The notes: generated by a model not told the origin, from the sequence alone. DNA of 64,000 nucleotides from Eremothecium cymbalariae DBVPG#7215 (GCF_000235365.1 NC_016451.1:496001-560000); one strand, 5' to 3'. Numbered from the stretch's first letter, positions 27,710-38,176 are shown. Numbers and translations: made by a program.

Positions 27710-30360
27710 TCAACTTTCATTCAAATTATCCATTGCAGATAGTTTAGGCACCACGTTGCTGCTAGCTGCTGCTGAATACAGTACTGGTTCAACGTTATTA
27801 GCTTCACGTCTTATATCCTGATCGTTTATGATCAATTTAGGTGTATTATCAAAATTTGTTTGACGGGACAAAACGTCTTTAAAATCGACAACGTTTTCAT
27901 CATAGGATGTTCTTTGTGCCGTTTGCTGATATTCTTTTTCGCAAATTTGTTTAAAGTGATCCAGCAAACTTTGATGTTGTGCCCTGTTTTGGGAAATAGA
28001 ACGGCCAGGGTTCTCAGTTTGTTTTTGTAATAAATTCGTATCAACCGCCTGAATCGCCAACCAGCTGACGCTCTTCAACCTAGCATTTAGTATTTCAAAT
28101 GCTTTTGACTGTGGTAATATCATCAAGATGCCATATAAACATTTGTGCAAAAATGGATATTTCTCATGCTCTAATAATTGCATGCGTAATCTAGTGAACA
28201 CTGGAGATTCAAGAAATTGAACCAGAATATCGATTTGCAGTAAATCGTTCACTGATAAGTCATAATCAACATATATTTGTAAAACGGAATATGCAAGTCC
28301 ATAATTCTCAGAAACCAAACACATCGAAAATAAAGAAATTGGATTATGGGACCATGATTTGAACAAAGTCACAAAAAATGCCCAATATTCTCCACTTCTT
28401 AGTTTCTTGCGTAATGGTTGCAACTCTGATGTCGTAATCAAGTTGATGGTTAAACTGTGAATTATCATTCTTACGAAATTGACGTCATCATCATTTTCAA
28501 TTATCGAAGATACAGTTTTATAGATTCTCTCGGCAGACAATTTCGCACACAACTGTCTGATAATGTAGTTTGCACGAGTCTTCAATAAGGTATCATTTTC
28601 CTTAAATAGTTTCAGTAAATTTGTAATGAACTTTCTAATGTATGCTTCATCAGAACCATTGCACAGGTTGCTTATTAGCTCTAATGCCTTTGAAATTAAT
28701 CTTGGATCTTTATCAGACAAAGATTTCAGTAGAGTGAGGTGAGTGCTTTCATCATGATTAATCAGCTGTTGAGGATCCTTGTTGTAAATGAGAATTAGCC
28801 AGTCTAAACATGCAATTTTGGTAGTAACATTGCTATCCAAAAAATGCAAAGTCAAAGTGTTTACAATTGGTCCGTAGTTTATTTTATCGGTTGTATCATA
28901 TTTCGTGGTCAAGTCTATAAGGCTAGAATTTACCTGTCTAGCCATTTCCCCAATTCTTGGATCTGAATCACTCAAAATTTTCAACAGCACGGATAGAATT
29001 TTTGACAGGAACGGAAGTATATCATTAGAAGAAATCCGCAAGATTGTTTGGATCCAGTTTAAAACAACGGACTGAATTTCTGGCTCAGCACAGCTTAAGT
29101 TGTTAATTAAGATTTCAATTATTTTGGGGAAATCTAGATGCACGTCTTGACCTGGATGGTAAAGTTCACCGTTACGAAATTCGGATGCTTTTATCCGATC
29201 GGCACTACTAGCAACGGAGTCCGGAAGGTTATTTTGGGAGATATCATCCTCAACTTCTTTTGGGACTTCGTTAACATTTTCCGTTACGGACAATTGTTCA
29301 AATTGATTCATCAGAGTCTTTTTACGTTCTGCAATAAGGACACCCTCAGGTTTTTTGCTAGGAGTTTCATCTAACGTCTGATGGATTTCTAATCCCTGTA
29401 GTTTAAGTGAATTCTGGAGTTGGGCGACACGCTCAACCTCACGTAGTAATGAATTGAGCAATGCTAAAGTCACCACTCTCACATCATTGAGAGAATCTCC
29501 CAAAAATGTAAATAAACCGGGCAGAAAGGTGGGCAAGTATGTAATCAACTCCAGATCTGGGATACTATCAAGCACCTGTAGCCAAGATACCATGAACATT
29601 CTGGTATCAGGGTTTATCGCATGAATGCGCTCTGATAGCAGAGGGATGAAATCAGGTAGTGAAAATGCAAGTTCACTTCCTTCTTGTTGATAAATACTTT
29701 GGTCCAACTGAATCACATCACCCGTCTGGGGTTCAGTTGTGGTAGCCGTTGGGGTATCTTTCGGATCATTATTCACAGCGGCAACATGCGTGGAAGCACA
29801 TTCGGACGCAATATCTTTGATTAAACGGTCCAACAATTCGGCTGCACCCTTCACCGATGTATCTGTGTCCGCACTAATTTTGCACAGCACATCAAATACC
29901 TCATTAAAGTAGACCAAAATATCCCCCTTTGCTATCTTTGCAATGTTATACAAGCTTTCGCATGCATAAAAACGAACCTGATCGTTTTGATCACCAAAAC
30001 AAGCCAATACAGGGGGAAGAATTTTGTTCAAGTAACTAGCAGCATACTTGTTACCTAGGGCAATTGCTGCTGCTGCAAGACCCATTAAACCTGCATTTCT
30101 AGCCATCGGCTGATGCAACGCATATGCGTAATCGCGATATAGTTCCTCAATGATCCTATCAATAGTTTTATGATCCTCGTTGGCAACGCACTCCCTTACA
30201 ATTTTCTCCAATTGTTGCGCTGCTGCCTTTCGTTTCTCATATATCTTATCATTCAACCCCTTAATCACCGATTTGTCTACACTTTGGTTAGCACCATTTC
30301 CATCAAAAACCTCGCTATTCTCGAGATAAAATAACCTAATACATAATATAACATACCCAT
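27710..30360 (-). CDS. VAC14: Vac14, scaffold of the Fab1 PI3P 5-kinase complex (one intron)
   Basis: Read as exon 1 30360-30357 (ATGG) and exon 2 30276-27710, this gives 856 residues against 880 in S. cerevisiae. Vac14 binds Fab1 and Fig4 on the vacuole and controls PI(3,5)P2. The spliced start reads MDKSVIKGLNDKIYEKRKAA, matching the S. cerevisiae N-terminus; unspliced DNA offers no ATG there. HEAT-type repeats follow, with YALHQPMARNAGLMGLAA and LPPVLACFGDQNDQVRFYAC nearly invariant. The C-terminal Vac14 domain includes LRMQLLEHEKYPFLHKCLYG. It is divergent from SWC7 and converges on REH1, as in YLR386W. VAC7, another Fab1 regulator, lies 28 kb away in this window. Confidence 0.93.
30277..30356 (-). 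other. VAC14: VAC14 intron, 80 nt, after a 4-nt coding first exon
   Basis: On the minus strand exon 1 is ATGG (30360-30357), followed by GTATGT at 30356, branch point TGCTAAC at 30293-30287 and TAG ending at 30277, 11 nt after the branch A. Unspliced RNA read from the same ATG terminates at exactly that TAG after 27 codons. Splicing restores the conserved Vac14 N-terminus. I know of no annotated intron in S. cerevisiae VAC14. Confidence 0.88.
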
Positions 30361-30679
30361 TTATTCCTGTCAATATTCTAAATTCGCCAAAATGTGGTTA
30401 ATCCTTTCCCTGGTTACTTAATAAAAGCTTGGGTGATCTTACTCCAAAGTGTTTTGTTCATGCGATTCGGTTCATGAAACAGCGTAGTTTAAGGTTTTTC
30501 TAACTGTGAAAATTATATTTAAGACTGTGCGTATCTTTACTTTTAGCCCAGTCTAAAAGGAGACAGTCGTATTCGTTCTACGCCACTCGTCAGGACAGTA
30601 TTGCATTAGTTCATCAAGTAGAAGAGGGTTCAGTACTTGATATAGAGCTACTGTTAAAGCGGTTGAGGCGTTTCTAACG
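30361..30679. promoter_or_regulatory. Divergent promoter of VAC14 and SWC7
   Basis: 319 bp between starts. No TATA box of good quality and no well-known factor site stands out. No gene was seen. Confidence 0.45.
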
Positions 30680-31057
30680 ATGGAGCATAAGGATAATGTT
30701 ACTTTATTGCTTTTACAATTGCTGCTGTATAGGCAGCAAGAATTGGTTCATAACAATAGGGCATTAGACTATGAAAGGTTGTTAATGAACCCGACTGTAG
30801 ATGAGGAAGTGTTAAAGAGATTTACCAGGCACAAGCTTGTTCGCTTATATTGTCCGTATATATGTGATATCCAATTACGTGGGATGAAGAGCATTGTACA
30901 GGACATATTTACGAAGGGTCTGAAAGATAACAAGGGCAACGTGCCTGTAACACTGGTAACCCTGGCAAATCATTACTACAGGCAGAGAATACAGCAATTA
31001 GAAAAGGAGGAACTTCCGAAATTAAAAGAACTGATACAGAGTAACTTAAATGGATGA
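30680..31057 (+). CDS. SWC7: Swc7-like subunit of the SWR1 chromatin remodeller
   Basis: 125 residues against 132 in S. cerevisiae. Swc7 is a small, poorly understood subunit of SWR1, which deposits histone H2A.Z. The recognisable parts are LLLLQLLLYRQQELV near the N-terminus and LDYERLLMNPTVDEEVL, both similar to Swc7. The gene's position between VAC14 and IKI3 (YLR385C) carries much of the assignment. There is no catalytic domain. Start at the first ATG. IKI3 follows in tandem 239 bp on. Confidence 0.8.
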   Translation: MEHKDNVTLLLLQLLLYRQQELVHNNRALDYERLLMNPTVDEEVLKRFTRHKLVRLYCPYICDIQLRGMKSIVQDIFTKGLKDNKGNVPVTLVTLANHYYRQRIQQLEKEELPKLKELIQSNLNG

Positions 31058-31099
31058 GTAATATCGGCGATGGAATGTATATAGACTTAAAAAGGGCTG

Positions 31100-31107
31100 T
31101 CACGTGA
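31100..31107. promoter_or_regulatory. TCACGTGA palindrome between SWC7 and IKI3
   Basis: A perfect 8-bp Cbf1/bHLH site about 190 bp upstream of the IKI3 start. It is one of five CACGTG sites noted in intergenic DNA of this window. Confidence 0.45.
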
Positions 31108-31296
31108 TCAATGTCGTTTAAAATTATTTGTAGATTTTTCAAATTTTGTACTGTTGGAAATTACCGGTCATCTCATCTCCTAAACGTGGATGAGCAGGTT
31201 TGAAAGATAAAGAAAAAACAAACGCTGGCTGTTATCCTACATATCACATTTAGTATTTGAAGTCTCTGTGTGTTTGTTTGTTTTGTCTCCTTTGAA

Positions 31297-34200
31297 ATGC
31301 GTAACTTGATAATTTTGAATCGAGGAAAGTTAACGCCCACTTCCCATTCACATCCTGATTTGCAACTGCTTACGAGCTCATTTGACATCCTTTCGGATAG
31401 TATAACATGTGTTTTACATGCTCTAGATAATGGTGTTATTGAAGTGCAGCAATATAGGAAAGATGGGACGGTAAATGATTTAGCATCCTTTTTTGTGCAA
31501 TCCTATAACGACAAGCTACTTTCCTTTATACATTTTGCTGACATTAACCAACTTATATTTGTTTTTGCCCAGGGTGATATCATCTGCGCAACTTATGACC
31601 CCACGTCTTTAAATCCAGAGGAAACTGTTGTGGAAGTTGTGGGCTCTATCGATAATGGTATTATGGCTGCCGAATGGTCTTACGATGAAGAGACGCTGGC
31701 CATTTTAACCATGGATCGTTCTGTTGTGTTGTTGAGTCGGCAATTCGAGCCCATTGCGGAAACAAAATTGGAGGCAGATGATTTAAAGATTTCTAAGCAT
31801 GTTACGGTTGGTTGGGGTACCAAGGAAACGCAGTTTAGAGGTAAAGGTGCACGTGCAATGGAAAGAGAAGCTCTGGAGTCATTAAAGAATTCCGGATTAG
31901 TTGGTAACGAGCTTCGTGATCCGACAATGCCATTCAAAGTTGATTCTGGAGCTATTACAGAAATGGATAACAAGTCTGGTGCTATATCGTGGAGATCCGA
32001 TTGTGAATATTTTGTAGTTTCTACAGTTGAGGTAGTAAAGGATGCTGAAGACGAATCTAAGGATCTAGAGAGACGAGCTCTAAGGGTGTATTCTCGAGAT
32101 GGACAGTTGGATAGTGCATCCGAGCCTGTTGATGGCTTGGAACATAATTTAGCTTGGAAGCCACAAGGTTCTTTAATTGCAGGAATTCAGCGTAAGATCG
32201 ATACCCCAAATGAAGAATCTTTGGATTTAGTCTTTTTTGAACGTAATGGATTAAGACACGGTGAGTTTAACACACGTTTAGCAATCGACGAGCGTATTAA
32301 CTCTTTGGCTTGGAATGCTAGCTCTGAAGTATTGGCAGTTGTTTTAGAAAACCGAATTCAACTCTGGACAACTAAAAATTACCATTGGTACTTAAAGCAA
32401 GAGTTATATGGGAATAACATAAGGTTTTTTAAGTGGAATCCTGAAAAGGACTTTACTTTAATGTACGGTGATCTAAACGACATTTATGTTGTTGATTTAA
32501 CTTACAAAATGGCGTTGGGACCAACAATCAAGCCTTTTGATAGAGGAACAGCTTTGGTTATTGATGGAAAAACTGTTAACATTACGCCATTTACTATCGC
32601 CAATGTCCCACCTCCAGTATACTTCAGAGATTTTGAAGCACCAGGAAACGTCATTGATGTTGCGACTAGTCGTTCAAATGAACTTTATGCAGCCTTGGTG
32701 GAAAGTGCTTTAGTATTGGCCTCTGTACCATCCATTGATGCTATGGTCAGAGGAAAACACCCGGTTATTGTAACTACTATACCCAAACATCAGTTTGCTA
32801 CAGAACTCGATATAGTGCGTCAAGTCGCGTTTATTAATGATAATTTCATTGGCGTTTTGTTAGACTCTGATAATATTTCAAGAATTGCGCTAATTAGTAT
32901 TGCGGATATTACACAGCCTTCCCTTTTAACGATCGTAGACACCTACACAAAGGTTGTTCTCTTAAGAAGTTCATTCGAGTATAATTCGCTGGTTTATGAA
33001 ACTCGTGACTGCAAAATAGTTCAATTGGATGCAAACGGTATCACGGCACAAATTGCTCAATTTCCTCAGTTAGCTTGCGATTTTCGTGTTAAGAGAATTA
33101 GTTTATCTGATACTGCTCACGAATGGCATGAGGATCAGTCAAAGTGTATCGCCATTGGATTAACAAGTGGCGGGAAACTGTTTGCTAATACTGTTCAGTT
33201 ATCATCTGCTGTGCTCTCTTTAGAAATAACAGATTCACTACTTTTAATTACAACTGCTCAACACTATCTGCAATTTGTGCACTTGAACACAACTGAATTC
33301 CAGCCACTACCTCCCATTGAAGGTGATGTATTTGATGAAAGAGTTCGGGCGATTGAACGTGGTTCACTTTTGGTGGGAGTTAGTCCATCTAAATCGGCTG
33401 TTGTATTGCAAGCCCCTCGTGGTAATTTAGAGACAATATATCCTCGAATTATGGTATTGGCAGTTGTTAGAAAGAATATTAGCGATGGTGCTTATAAAGA
33501 AGCATTTGAAACTTGCCGCACACACAGAATAAACTTGGACATTTTACATGATTATGCCCCTGAAATGTTTTTTGGAAATCTTGAAGGCTTTATCAACCAG
33601 ATTGAAAATGTTGATTATCTAAATCTGTTTATATCCTGCTTAAGCGATGAAGATGTTACAGAAACAAAATACAAAGAAACGCTTGATTCCAATATTGCTG
33701 CATCTCTGCAAGTTGCACCACCACAACTTACCGAGATGGAATTATACATAAAGAAAAAGACTTTTGATTCAACCAACTCAAAGGTGAACAAGATCTGTAA
33801 AGCTATGTTGAAGGTTCTACTGGGCAATGCAACATACAAAGAAAAGTATTTACAAACTATTCTCACTTCGTATGCATGCCAGAATCCTCCTAACCTAGAG
33901 GATGCTCTGACTTTAATTGGAGAACTATTAAATGTTGAGGAAAGGGACTCTGCAATCACTTACCTATGTTTTTTGCAAGATGTTAATCTTGTCTATAAGA
34001 TTGCATTATCTTTGTATGATGTTGAGCTATCACTGGCTGTTGCACAAAAGTCTCAAATGGACCCAAGGGAATATCTTCCGTTTTTGCAGAAATTGCATTC
34101 TAATGAGACCGGTCGTCGTAAATTTATAATTGATGATTATTTGAGTAACTATGAAAAAGCTTTGGGTCATCTAGCTGAACTTGAACAGTCAAAAGATAAA

Positions 34201-35274
34201 GTTTCGGAGGAATTAATAGAATACGTTCAAACCCATCAACTGCATAAGGAAGCACTGAATATTTTCCGTTATGAGACAATGAAACAAAACTATATTTATT
34301 ATATTTATGCCCAACATTTGACGTCTAAACAAGAATATAATGAAGCAGGTATAGTGTATGAAATGTTGTGCAAATGGAGTGATGCTGTGGCAGTATACAC
34401 TTTGGGTAATAAGTGGGCGGAGGCCCTGTCAATCGTGACGACACATTTCCCAAAGAAAATCCCCGAAATTTCTGAAAAACTTGTGAACTCGCTGACATTA
34501 GAACATAAATATGCTGCTGCTGCCCAAATTGAATTAAAGTTTCTGAATAACATTCCTGCGTCAGTTGAGTTATATTGTAAAGCCTCCGCTTACGATGAAG
34601 CAATATTACTTTGTAGTGAAAAAGGACAAATTAATTTAGTCACAGAAGTTGTAGATCCTGCTTTAGGTGAAGGATTTAGTACTGTGGCAGAACTAATAGC
34701 TGATTGTAAATCACAAGTCAATTCTCAATTGAAAAGATTAAGGGAGCTTCGTACAAAAAAGGAAGCTGATCCTTATGCATTCTATGGACAAGAAACAGAA
34801 CAAGCTGATGATGTTTCTATTGCGCCATCAGAAACATCTACCAAAGAATCCTTTTTTACTAGATATACGGGGAAGACTGGAGGTACTGCGAAGACTGGAG
34901 CCTCGAGGAGAACCGCCAAGAATAAACGCCGTGAAGAACGTAAACGTGCCCGTGGTAAGAAGGGAACAATATATGAAGAAGAATATTTGGTTCAGTCTAT
35001 TGGTAGACTGATTGAACGGCTAGAACAGACACAGCCAGATGCAGTGAAATTGATTGATGGATTGTTGAGACGCAACATGAGAGAGCAAGCTCATCAGATC
35101 CAAAAGGGATTCATGGGCCTACTTGCATTCTTGAAAGATAATGTTGTTGAAATATATACCATCAGTGAAAAGGATCGTGAGAGAATAGATGAAGACGGTG
35201 CAGTCTACTACTTACCGGAGATCCCAATTCCGGAACTCAAAGGGTTCCCTAAAAGGAATATTATTGATTACTGA
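31297..35274 (+). CDS. IKI3: Iki3/Elp1, scaffold subunit of Elongator
   Basis: 1325 residues against 1349 in S. cerevisiae. Elp1 is the largest subunit of Elongator, which makes the cm5U-type modifications at wobble uridine 34 of tRNA. The ATG at 31297 gives MRNLIILNRGKLTP. The N-terminal half forms WD40-type propellers (ISWRSDCEYFVVST, LAWKPQGSLIAG). The C-terminal half is TPR-like helical repeat used for dimerisation. Near the C-terminus a very basic stretch (RRTAKNKRREERKRARGKK) lies at about residues 1207-1225; in S. cerevisiae this binds tRNA. Position beside SWC7 matches YLR384C. It converges on RAD59. Confidence 0.95.
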   Translation: MRNLIILNRGKLTPTSHSHPDLQLLTSSFDILSDSITCVLHALDNGVIEVQQYRKDGTVNDLASFFVQSYNDKLLSFIHFADINQLIFVFAQGDIICATYDPTSLNPEETVVEVVGSIDNGIMAAEWSYDEETLAILTMDRSVVLLSRQFEPIAETKLEADDLKISKHVTVGWGTKETQFRGKGARAMEREALESLKNSGLVGNELRDPTMPFKVDSGAITEMDNKSGAISWRSDCEYFVVSTVEVVKDAEDESKDLERRALRVYSRDGQLDSASEPVDGLEHNLAWKPQGSLIAGIQRKIDTPNEESLDLVFFERNGLRHGEFNTRLAIDERINSLAWNASSEVLAVVLENRIQLWTTKNYHWYLKQELYGNNIRFFKWNPEKDFTLMYGDLNDIYVVDLTYKMALGPTIKPFDRGTALVIDGKTVNITPFTIANVPPPVYFRDFEAPGNVIDVATSRSNELYAALVESALVLASVPSIDAMVRGKHPVIVTTIPKHQFATELDIVRQVAFINDNFIGVLLDSDNISRIALISIADITQPSLLTIVDTYTKVVLLRSSFEYNSLVYETRDCKIVQLDANGITAQIAQFPQLACDFRVKRISLSDTAHEWHEDQSKCIAIGLTSGGKLFANTVQLSSAVLSLEITDSLLLITTAQHYLQFVHLNTTEFQPLPPIEGDVFDERVRAIERGSLLVGVSPSKSAVVLQAPRGNLETIYPRIMVLAVVRKNISDGAYKEAFETCRTHRINLDILHDYAPEMFFGNLEGFINQIENVDYLNLFISCLSDEDVTETKYKETLDSNIAASLQVAPPQLTEMELYIKKKTFDSTNSKVNKICKAMLKVLLGNATYKEKYLQTILTSYACQNPPNLEDALTLIGELLNVEERDSAITYLCFLQDVNLVYKIALSLYDVELSLAVAQKSQMDPREYLPFLQKLHSNETGRRKFIIDDYLSNYEKALGHLAELEQSKDKVSEELIEYVQTHQLHKEALNIFRYETMKQNYIYYIYAQHLTSKQEYNEAGIVYEMLCKWSDAVAVYTLGNKWAEALSIVTTHFPKKIPEISEKLVNSLTLEHKYAAAAQIELKFLNNIPASVELYCKASAYDEAILLCSEKGQINLVTEVVDPALGEGFSTVAELIADCKSQVNSQLKRLRELRTKKEADPYAFYGQETEQADDVSIAPSETSTKESFFTRYTGKTGGTAKTGASRRTAKNKRREERKRARGKKGTIYEEEYLVQSIGRLIERLEQTQPDAVKLIDGLLRRNMREQAHQIQKGFMGLLAFLKDNVVEIYTISEKDRERIDEDGAVYYLPEIPIPELKGFPKRNIIDY

Positions 35275-35386
35275 AAACTCCCCTATATAGCTAGGGTCCC
35301 ACCACCCGCGTATATCTAAATCCCGTTTTGTAAATATAATTTCTTTTAATATTTATGCAGTTTTTGTCAATGTGTTAAGTAAATCA

Positions 35387-36007
35387 TCAAGGTTGTGGCT
35401 TATCACTTTTCAGTTTAACTTTAGATCCATAAAGCCCATCGGTATAAAAATTCTTAGCTACCTTTTCCTCATGCTCATAAAGGAGCTGTTCAAATGACAA
35501 TAAACACTTTTTCAAGGCATCATTTATTGCCTCCTTTTTAGCCTTACCGTATGCCTCCAGTTTACTGGACATTGTCGCATTACTGAAACCTGACGCCTCT
35601 GTATTTGTCCCATCTTGCAACACCAACTTCACCCTCGCCTCAGCGGTAACAGTGTGCATTTCAATAGGCCCACTCCCATCATTCTTAACACTAGTGATAG
35701 ATTTCGTAATCGCGATATCGACTATTGAACTTGACCAACCATTATAGCCGAAGGATTCATTGGCAAACTGAATAAGTAAGTATCCAGGAATCAGTTTTGA
35801 CAAATTATGCTTCCCATATTTGTTAGCGTGATATATCTTATAAGTATACTGTTCGATTTTACTCTGGAACACACCTATAGATCGCATCGACCATTTGCTG
35901 GCGGGTCTGTTATACCAATCCTCAATAACTGGGAAGTCTGTTAGTGTCACACCGTTCCCAGCATGGTACTCAACGTTATCCCAAGATATCTCAGTATAAT
36001 CGCTCAT
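35387..36007 (-). CDS. RAD59: Rad59, Rad52-family strand-annealing protein
   Basis: 206 residues against 238 in S. cerevisiae. Rad59 helps Rad52 in single-strand annealing and break-induced replication. The Rad52-like annealing fold is visible from IEDWYNRPASKWS, through SKIEQYTYKIYHANKYGKHN, to LIQFANESFGYNGWSSSI. The conserved helical segment AYGKAKKEAINDALKKCLLS follows. It lacks the Rad51- and RPA-binding tail of Rad52, as Rad59 does. It is the last gene of the YLR/YDL-type block; the next gene (YDJ1) belongs to a different S. cerevisiae chromosome region. Confidence 0.92.
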   Translation of the reverse strand: MSDYTEISWDNVEYHAGNGVTLTDFPVIEDWYNRPASKWSMRSIGVFQSKIEQYTYKIYHANKYGKHNLSKLIPGYLLIQFANESFGYNGWSSSIVDIAITKSITSVKNDGSGPIEMHTVTAEARVKLVLQDGTNTEASGFSNATMSSKLEAYGKAKKEAINDALKKCLLSFEQLLYEHEEKVAKNFYTDGLYGSKVKLKSDKPQP

Positions 36008-36190
36008 CGCTAACAGTTAACTCTAAACTATAAAATGGAAATTGTTGTCCTTGTAAGTACAATATATATAGTTCACTATTCGAAGAATTGATAGCTCACC
36101 AAGCTGGTATTTATGATAATTTTGGTTATGGGGTGGGCTATTATTATTGATTGGGATTTAGGTTGCCACACTCTTTGTCCGCGATGATAT

Positions 36191-36202
36191 AATCACGTGA
36201 TT
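36191..36202. promoter_or_regulatory. AATCACGTGATT palindrome upstream of RAD59
   Basis: A perfect 12-bp palindrome around a Cbf1-type E-box, about 190 bp from the RAD59 ATG. No AT-rich CDEII-like block and CCGAA-containing CDEIII follow, so it is not part of a point centromere. Confidence 0.45.
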
Positions 36203-36539
36203 TAGATTCATTAACCTTAATAAAGGAACAAAGTTGAGCACTTTTAGATGATTAGGTTAATAGTAATACGTCGAATCACGTATAGAGGACGCCTATGTAG
36301 GATCTTATAGCTGCTAATTAGTTGTTTATTGAATAATTACGTCTTTTTTCTTGGATAATTTGTTGAGTTACAATATTTGGTTTTATCTTGAGATTACAGT
36401 TTTCAAAGCTGATTTAAATGTTAACACAGAGCAAATAAAATTAGAAAGGGAAGAGAGGAAAGCTAGAATGGTCAAACTCCGAGAAAGTCAGAGGATTCTC
36501 TAGCAGATACTTGGATTATAAATAACTGTTAAATGCAGG

Positions 36540-36561
36540 ATTACAATTGCACAGTTGTAAT
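36540..36561. repeat. Near-perfect 22-bp palindrome 3' of YDJ1
   Basis: ATTACAATTG and CAGTTGTAAT are reverse complements except for one base, separated by CA. It lies about 160 bp beyond the YDJ1 stop codon. A binding site for a dimeric factor or a 3' UTR hairpin are both possible. Confidence 0.5.
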
Positions 36562-36719
36562 TTCCGCCCTATTTAGTCTATTAATTTACAAACTAGTTTT
36601 ACTCAACGTACAGGAAAAATTATACGAAGGATACCAGGAGAGGATACCGCTATGGAAGTCTATCGTACTGATTGGGTAAGCAAATGAGGACCACCAGAAA
36701 GCAAGCGTAGAGAAGAAAA

Positions 36720-37949
36720 TCATTGAGATGCACATTGGACTCCTTCTGCATGTCCTTCTTCCTCATCGGAGTCATAACTTTGACCTCTACCGTTAGCGGT
36801 TCTAGGGTCGTGCTTAGAAGGTTCAAAATCGGCTAAGACACATTCCTCAACCTCAGCTTTCAGTGGGATTCCTGGTAAAACTCTTGGCGGTAAGATCTCT
36901 TCTAGCTTCTTTAGATCTGCATCACTGGCAAAGTGAGACTTGGGGAACTTAACGTTGAACTTAATCAATAAATTACCATAGGAACCATACTTTTGAATTG
37001 GCATACCCTTACCCTCAATTACCTTGACCATGCCGGGAGCAATAACTTCACCTGGAACAATATCAACCTTCAACCAATCACCGGAGACGTGCTCTAATGC
37101 AAATTGGCCACCAGCGACAGCTGTCAACAAGTCAATCTGTGCCTCATAGTGCAAATTATCACCATTTCTAACAAATTTTGGATGCTCTTGTTCGTTAACA
37201 ACGAAAACAACGTCACCAGGAATCTGACCTGGCTGCTGATCAGCCTCACCTTGGAATACAACCTTCTGCCCATTTTTCATACCTGGCTCAATATTGACCT
37301 CTAAGATCTTTCTCTCATTGGAGATCTTCTTACCGCTACATTCTCTGCAGCGATCTTTAGGATCAATCACATCACCTTCACCATTACACGCCTCACATGT
37401 GGTCTGAAATCTCTGGATCATAGGTCCCATCTGTCTCGTGACAAACTTGACACCATGACCCCCACACGAAGAACACTTCTTTACAGACCCCGATTTGCCA
37501 CCACGACCCTCGCACGACTTACACAAGACCGTCTTATTCAATGCCAACTTCGCCGTTCTACCCTTGTACAAATTCTCCAAGGTACAGCTGATATCGTGCT
37601 TAATGTCCCTACCCTTCTGAGGCCCCCTAGGCCTAGAAGCCCCTCCTCCACCAAAGAACTGAGAAAATATATCCTCTCCAAACCCTCCAAACCCGCCGAA
37701 GCCACCTGGTCCTCCTCCTCCTCCATTTAGACCCTCCTCTCCAAATTGATCATAAACCTCTCTCTTCTGCGAATCTGACAAGATCTCATAAGCTGCGGTC
37801 ATCTGCTTGAATTTATCAGCAGCCTCCGAACTGGGGTTTTTGTCAGGATGATACTTTAAGGCCGCCTTTCTGTACGCTTTCTTTATCTGCGCATCGTTGG
37901 CGTCTGCACTAACACCTAACAAATCATACAACTTAGTGTCCTTAACCAT
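36720..37949 (-). CDS. YDJ1: Ydj1, farnesylated class A Hsp40 (DnaJ) co-chaperone
   Basis: 409 residues, exactly as in S. cerevisiae. Ydj1 stimulates Hsp70 (Ssa) ATPase and delivers clients in the cytosol and at ER and mitochondrial membranes. The J domain has the HPD motif in [13 protein letters not shown] Gly/Phe-rich region follows ([12 protein letters not shown]). Then come the zinc-binding CxxCxGxG repeats: [26 protein letters not shown] and CRECSGKK. Then the C-terminal substrate-binding domains. The last four residues, CASQ, are the same farnesylation box as in S. cerevisiae. The ATG at 37949 gives [14 protein letters not shown] perfect heat-shock element lies 175 bp upstream. Divergent from MTQ1. 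Confidence 0.97.
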   Translation of the reverse strand: MVKDTKLYDLLGVSADANDAQIKKAYRKAALKYHPDKNPSSEAADKFKQMTAAYEILSDSQKREVYDQFGEEGLNGGGGGPGGFGGFGGFGEDIFSQFFGGGGASRPRGPQKGRDIKHDISCTLENLYKGRTAKLALNKTVLCKSCEGRGGKSGSVKKCSSCGGHGVKFVTRQMGPMIQRFQTTCEACNGEGDVIDPKDRCRECSGKKISNERKILEVNIEPGMKNGQKVVFQGEADQQPGQIPGDVVFVVNEQEHPKFVRNGDNLHYEAQIDLLTAVAGGQFALEHVSGDWLKVDIVPGEVIAPGMVKVIEGKGMPIQKYGSYGNLLIKFNVKFPKSHFASDADLKKLEEILPPRVLPGIPLKAEVEECVLADFEPSKHDPRTANGRGQSYDSDEEEGHAEGVQCASQ

Positions 37950-38123
37950 CCTCTGTTTCTTTTGTTTCTGCGATACCACTTTGATGGATTATGATCTACC
38001 GTCTTCAAACTACGTGAGCTGTTTAAACTGATCACTGACAACTATCTGCAACGACTGAAGCTTATAATACTTGTATTTGGTTCATCTAGATATAATATTA
38101 CAAATGGATATCTGATATGGACG

Positions 38124-38136
38124 GAATGTTCGAGAA
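38124..38136. promoter_or_regulatory. Heat-shock element of YDJ1
   Basis: GAATGTTCGAGAA is three alternating nGAAn units (GAA, TTC, GAA) with exact 2-base spacing, the minimal Hsf1 site. Ydj1 is a heat-inducible chaperone, so the site is in the expected place. Confidence 0.75.
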
Positions 38137-38168
38137 GAAAATTTTTTATCCGTACAGAGTATTTAGGG

Positions 38169-38176
38169 TCACGTGA
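38169..38176. promoter_or_regulatory. TCACGTGA palindrome between YDJ1 and MTQ1
   Basis: A Cbf1-type E-box about 220 bp from YDJ1 and 325 bp from MTQ1. Its target gene cannot be told from position. Confidence 0.4.

Larger units (their letters stand above)
36008..36719. other. 712-bp interval between RAD59 and YDJ1
   Basis: This is the RAD59 upstream region and the YDJ1 3' flank, and it spans the break in synteny with S. cerevisiae. It contains a palindrome AATCACGTGATT at 36191-36202 and a near-palindrome at 36540-36561. No open frame, tRNA or transposon remnant was recognised. Confidence 0.5.

Noticed and set aside
36191..36202. CDEI-like sequence as part of a centromere (also at 13636, 31100 and 38169)
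   Set aside because: None is followed by an AT-rich CDEII of suitable length and a CCGAA-containing CDEIII. They are better read as Cbf1-type promoter sites.
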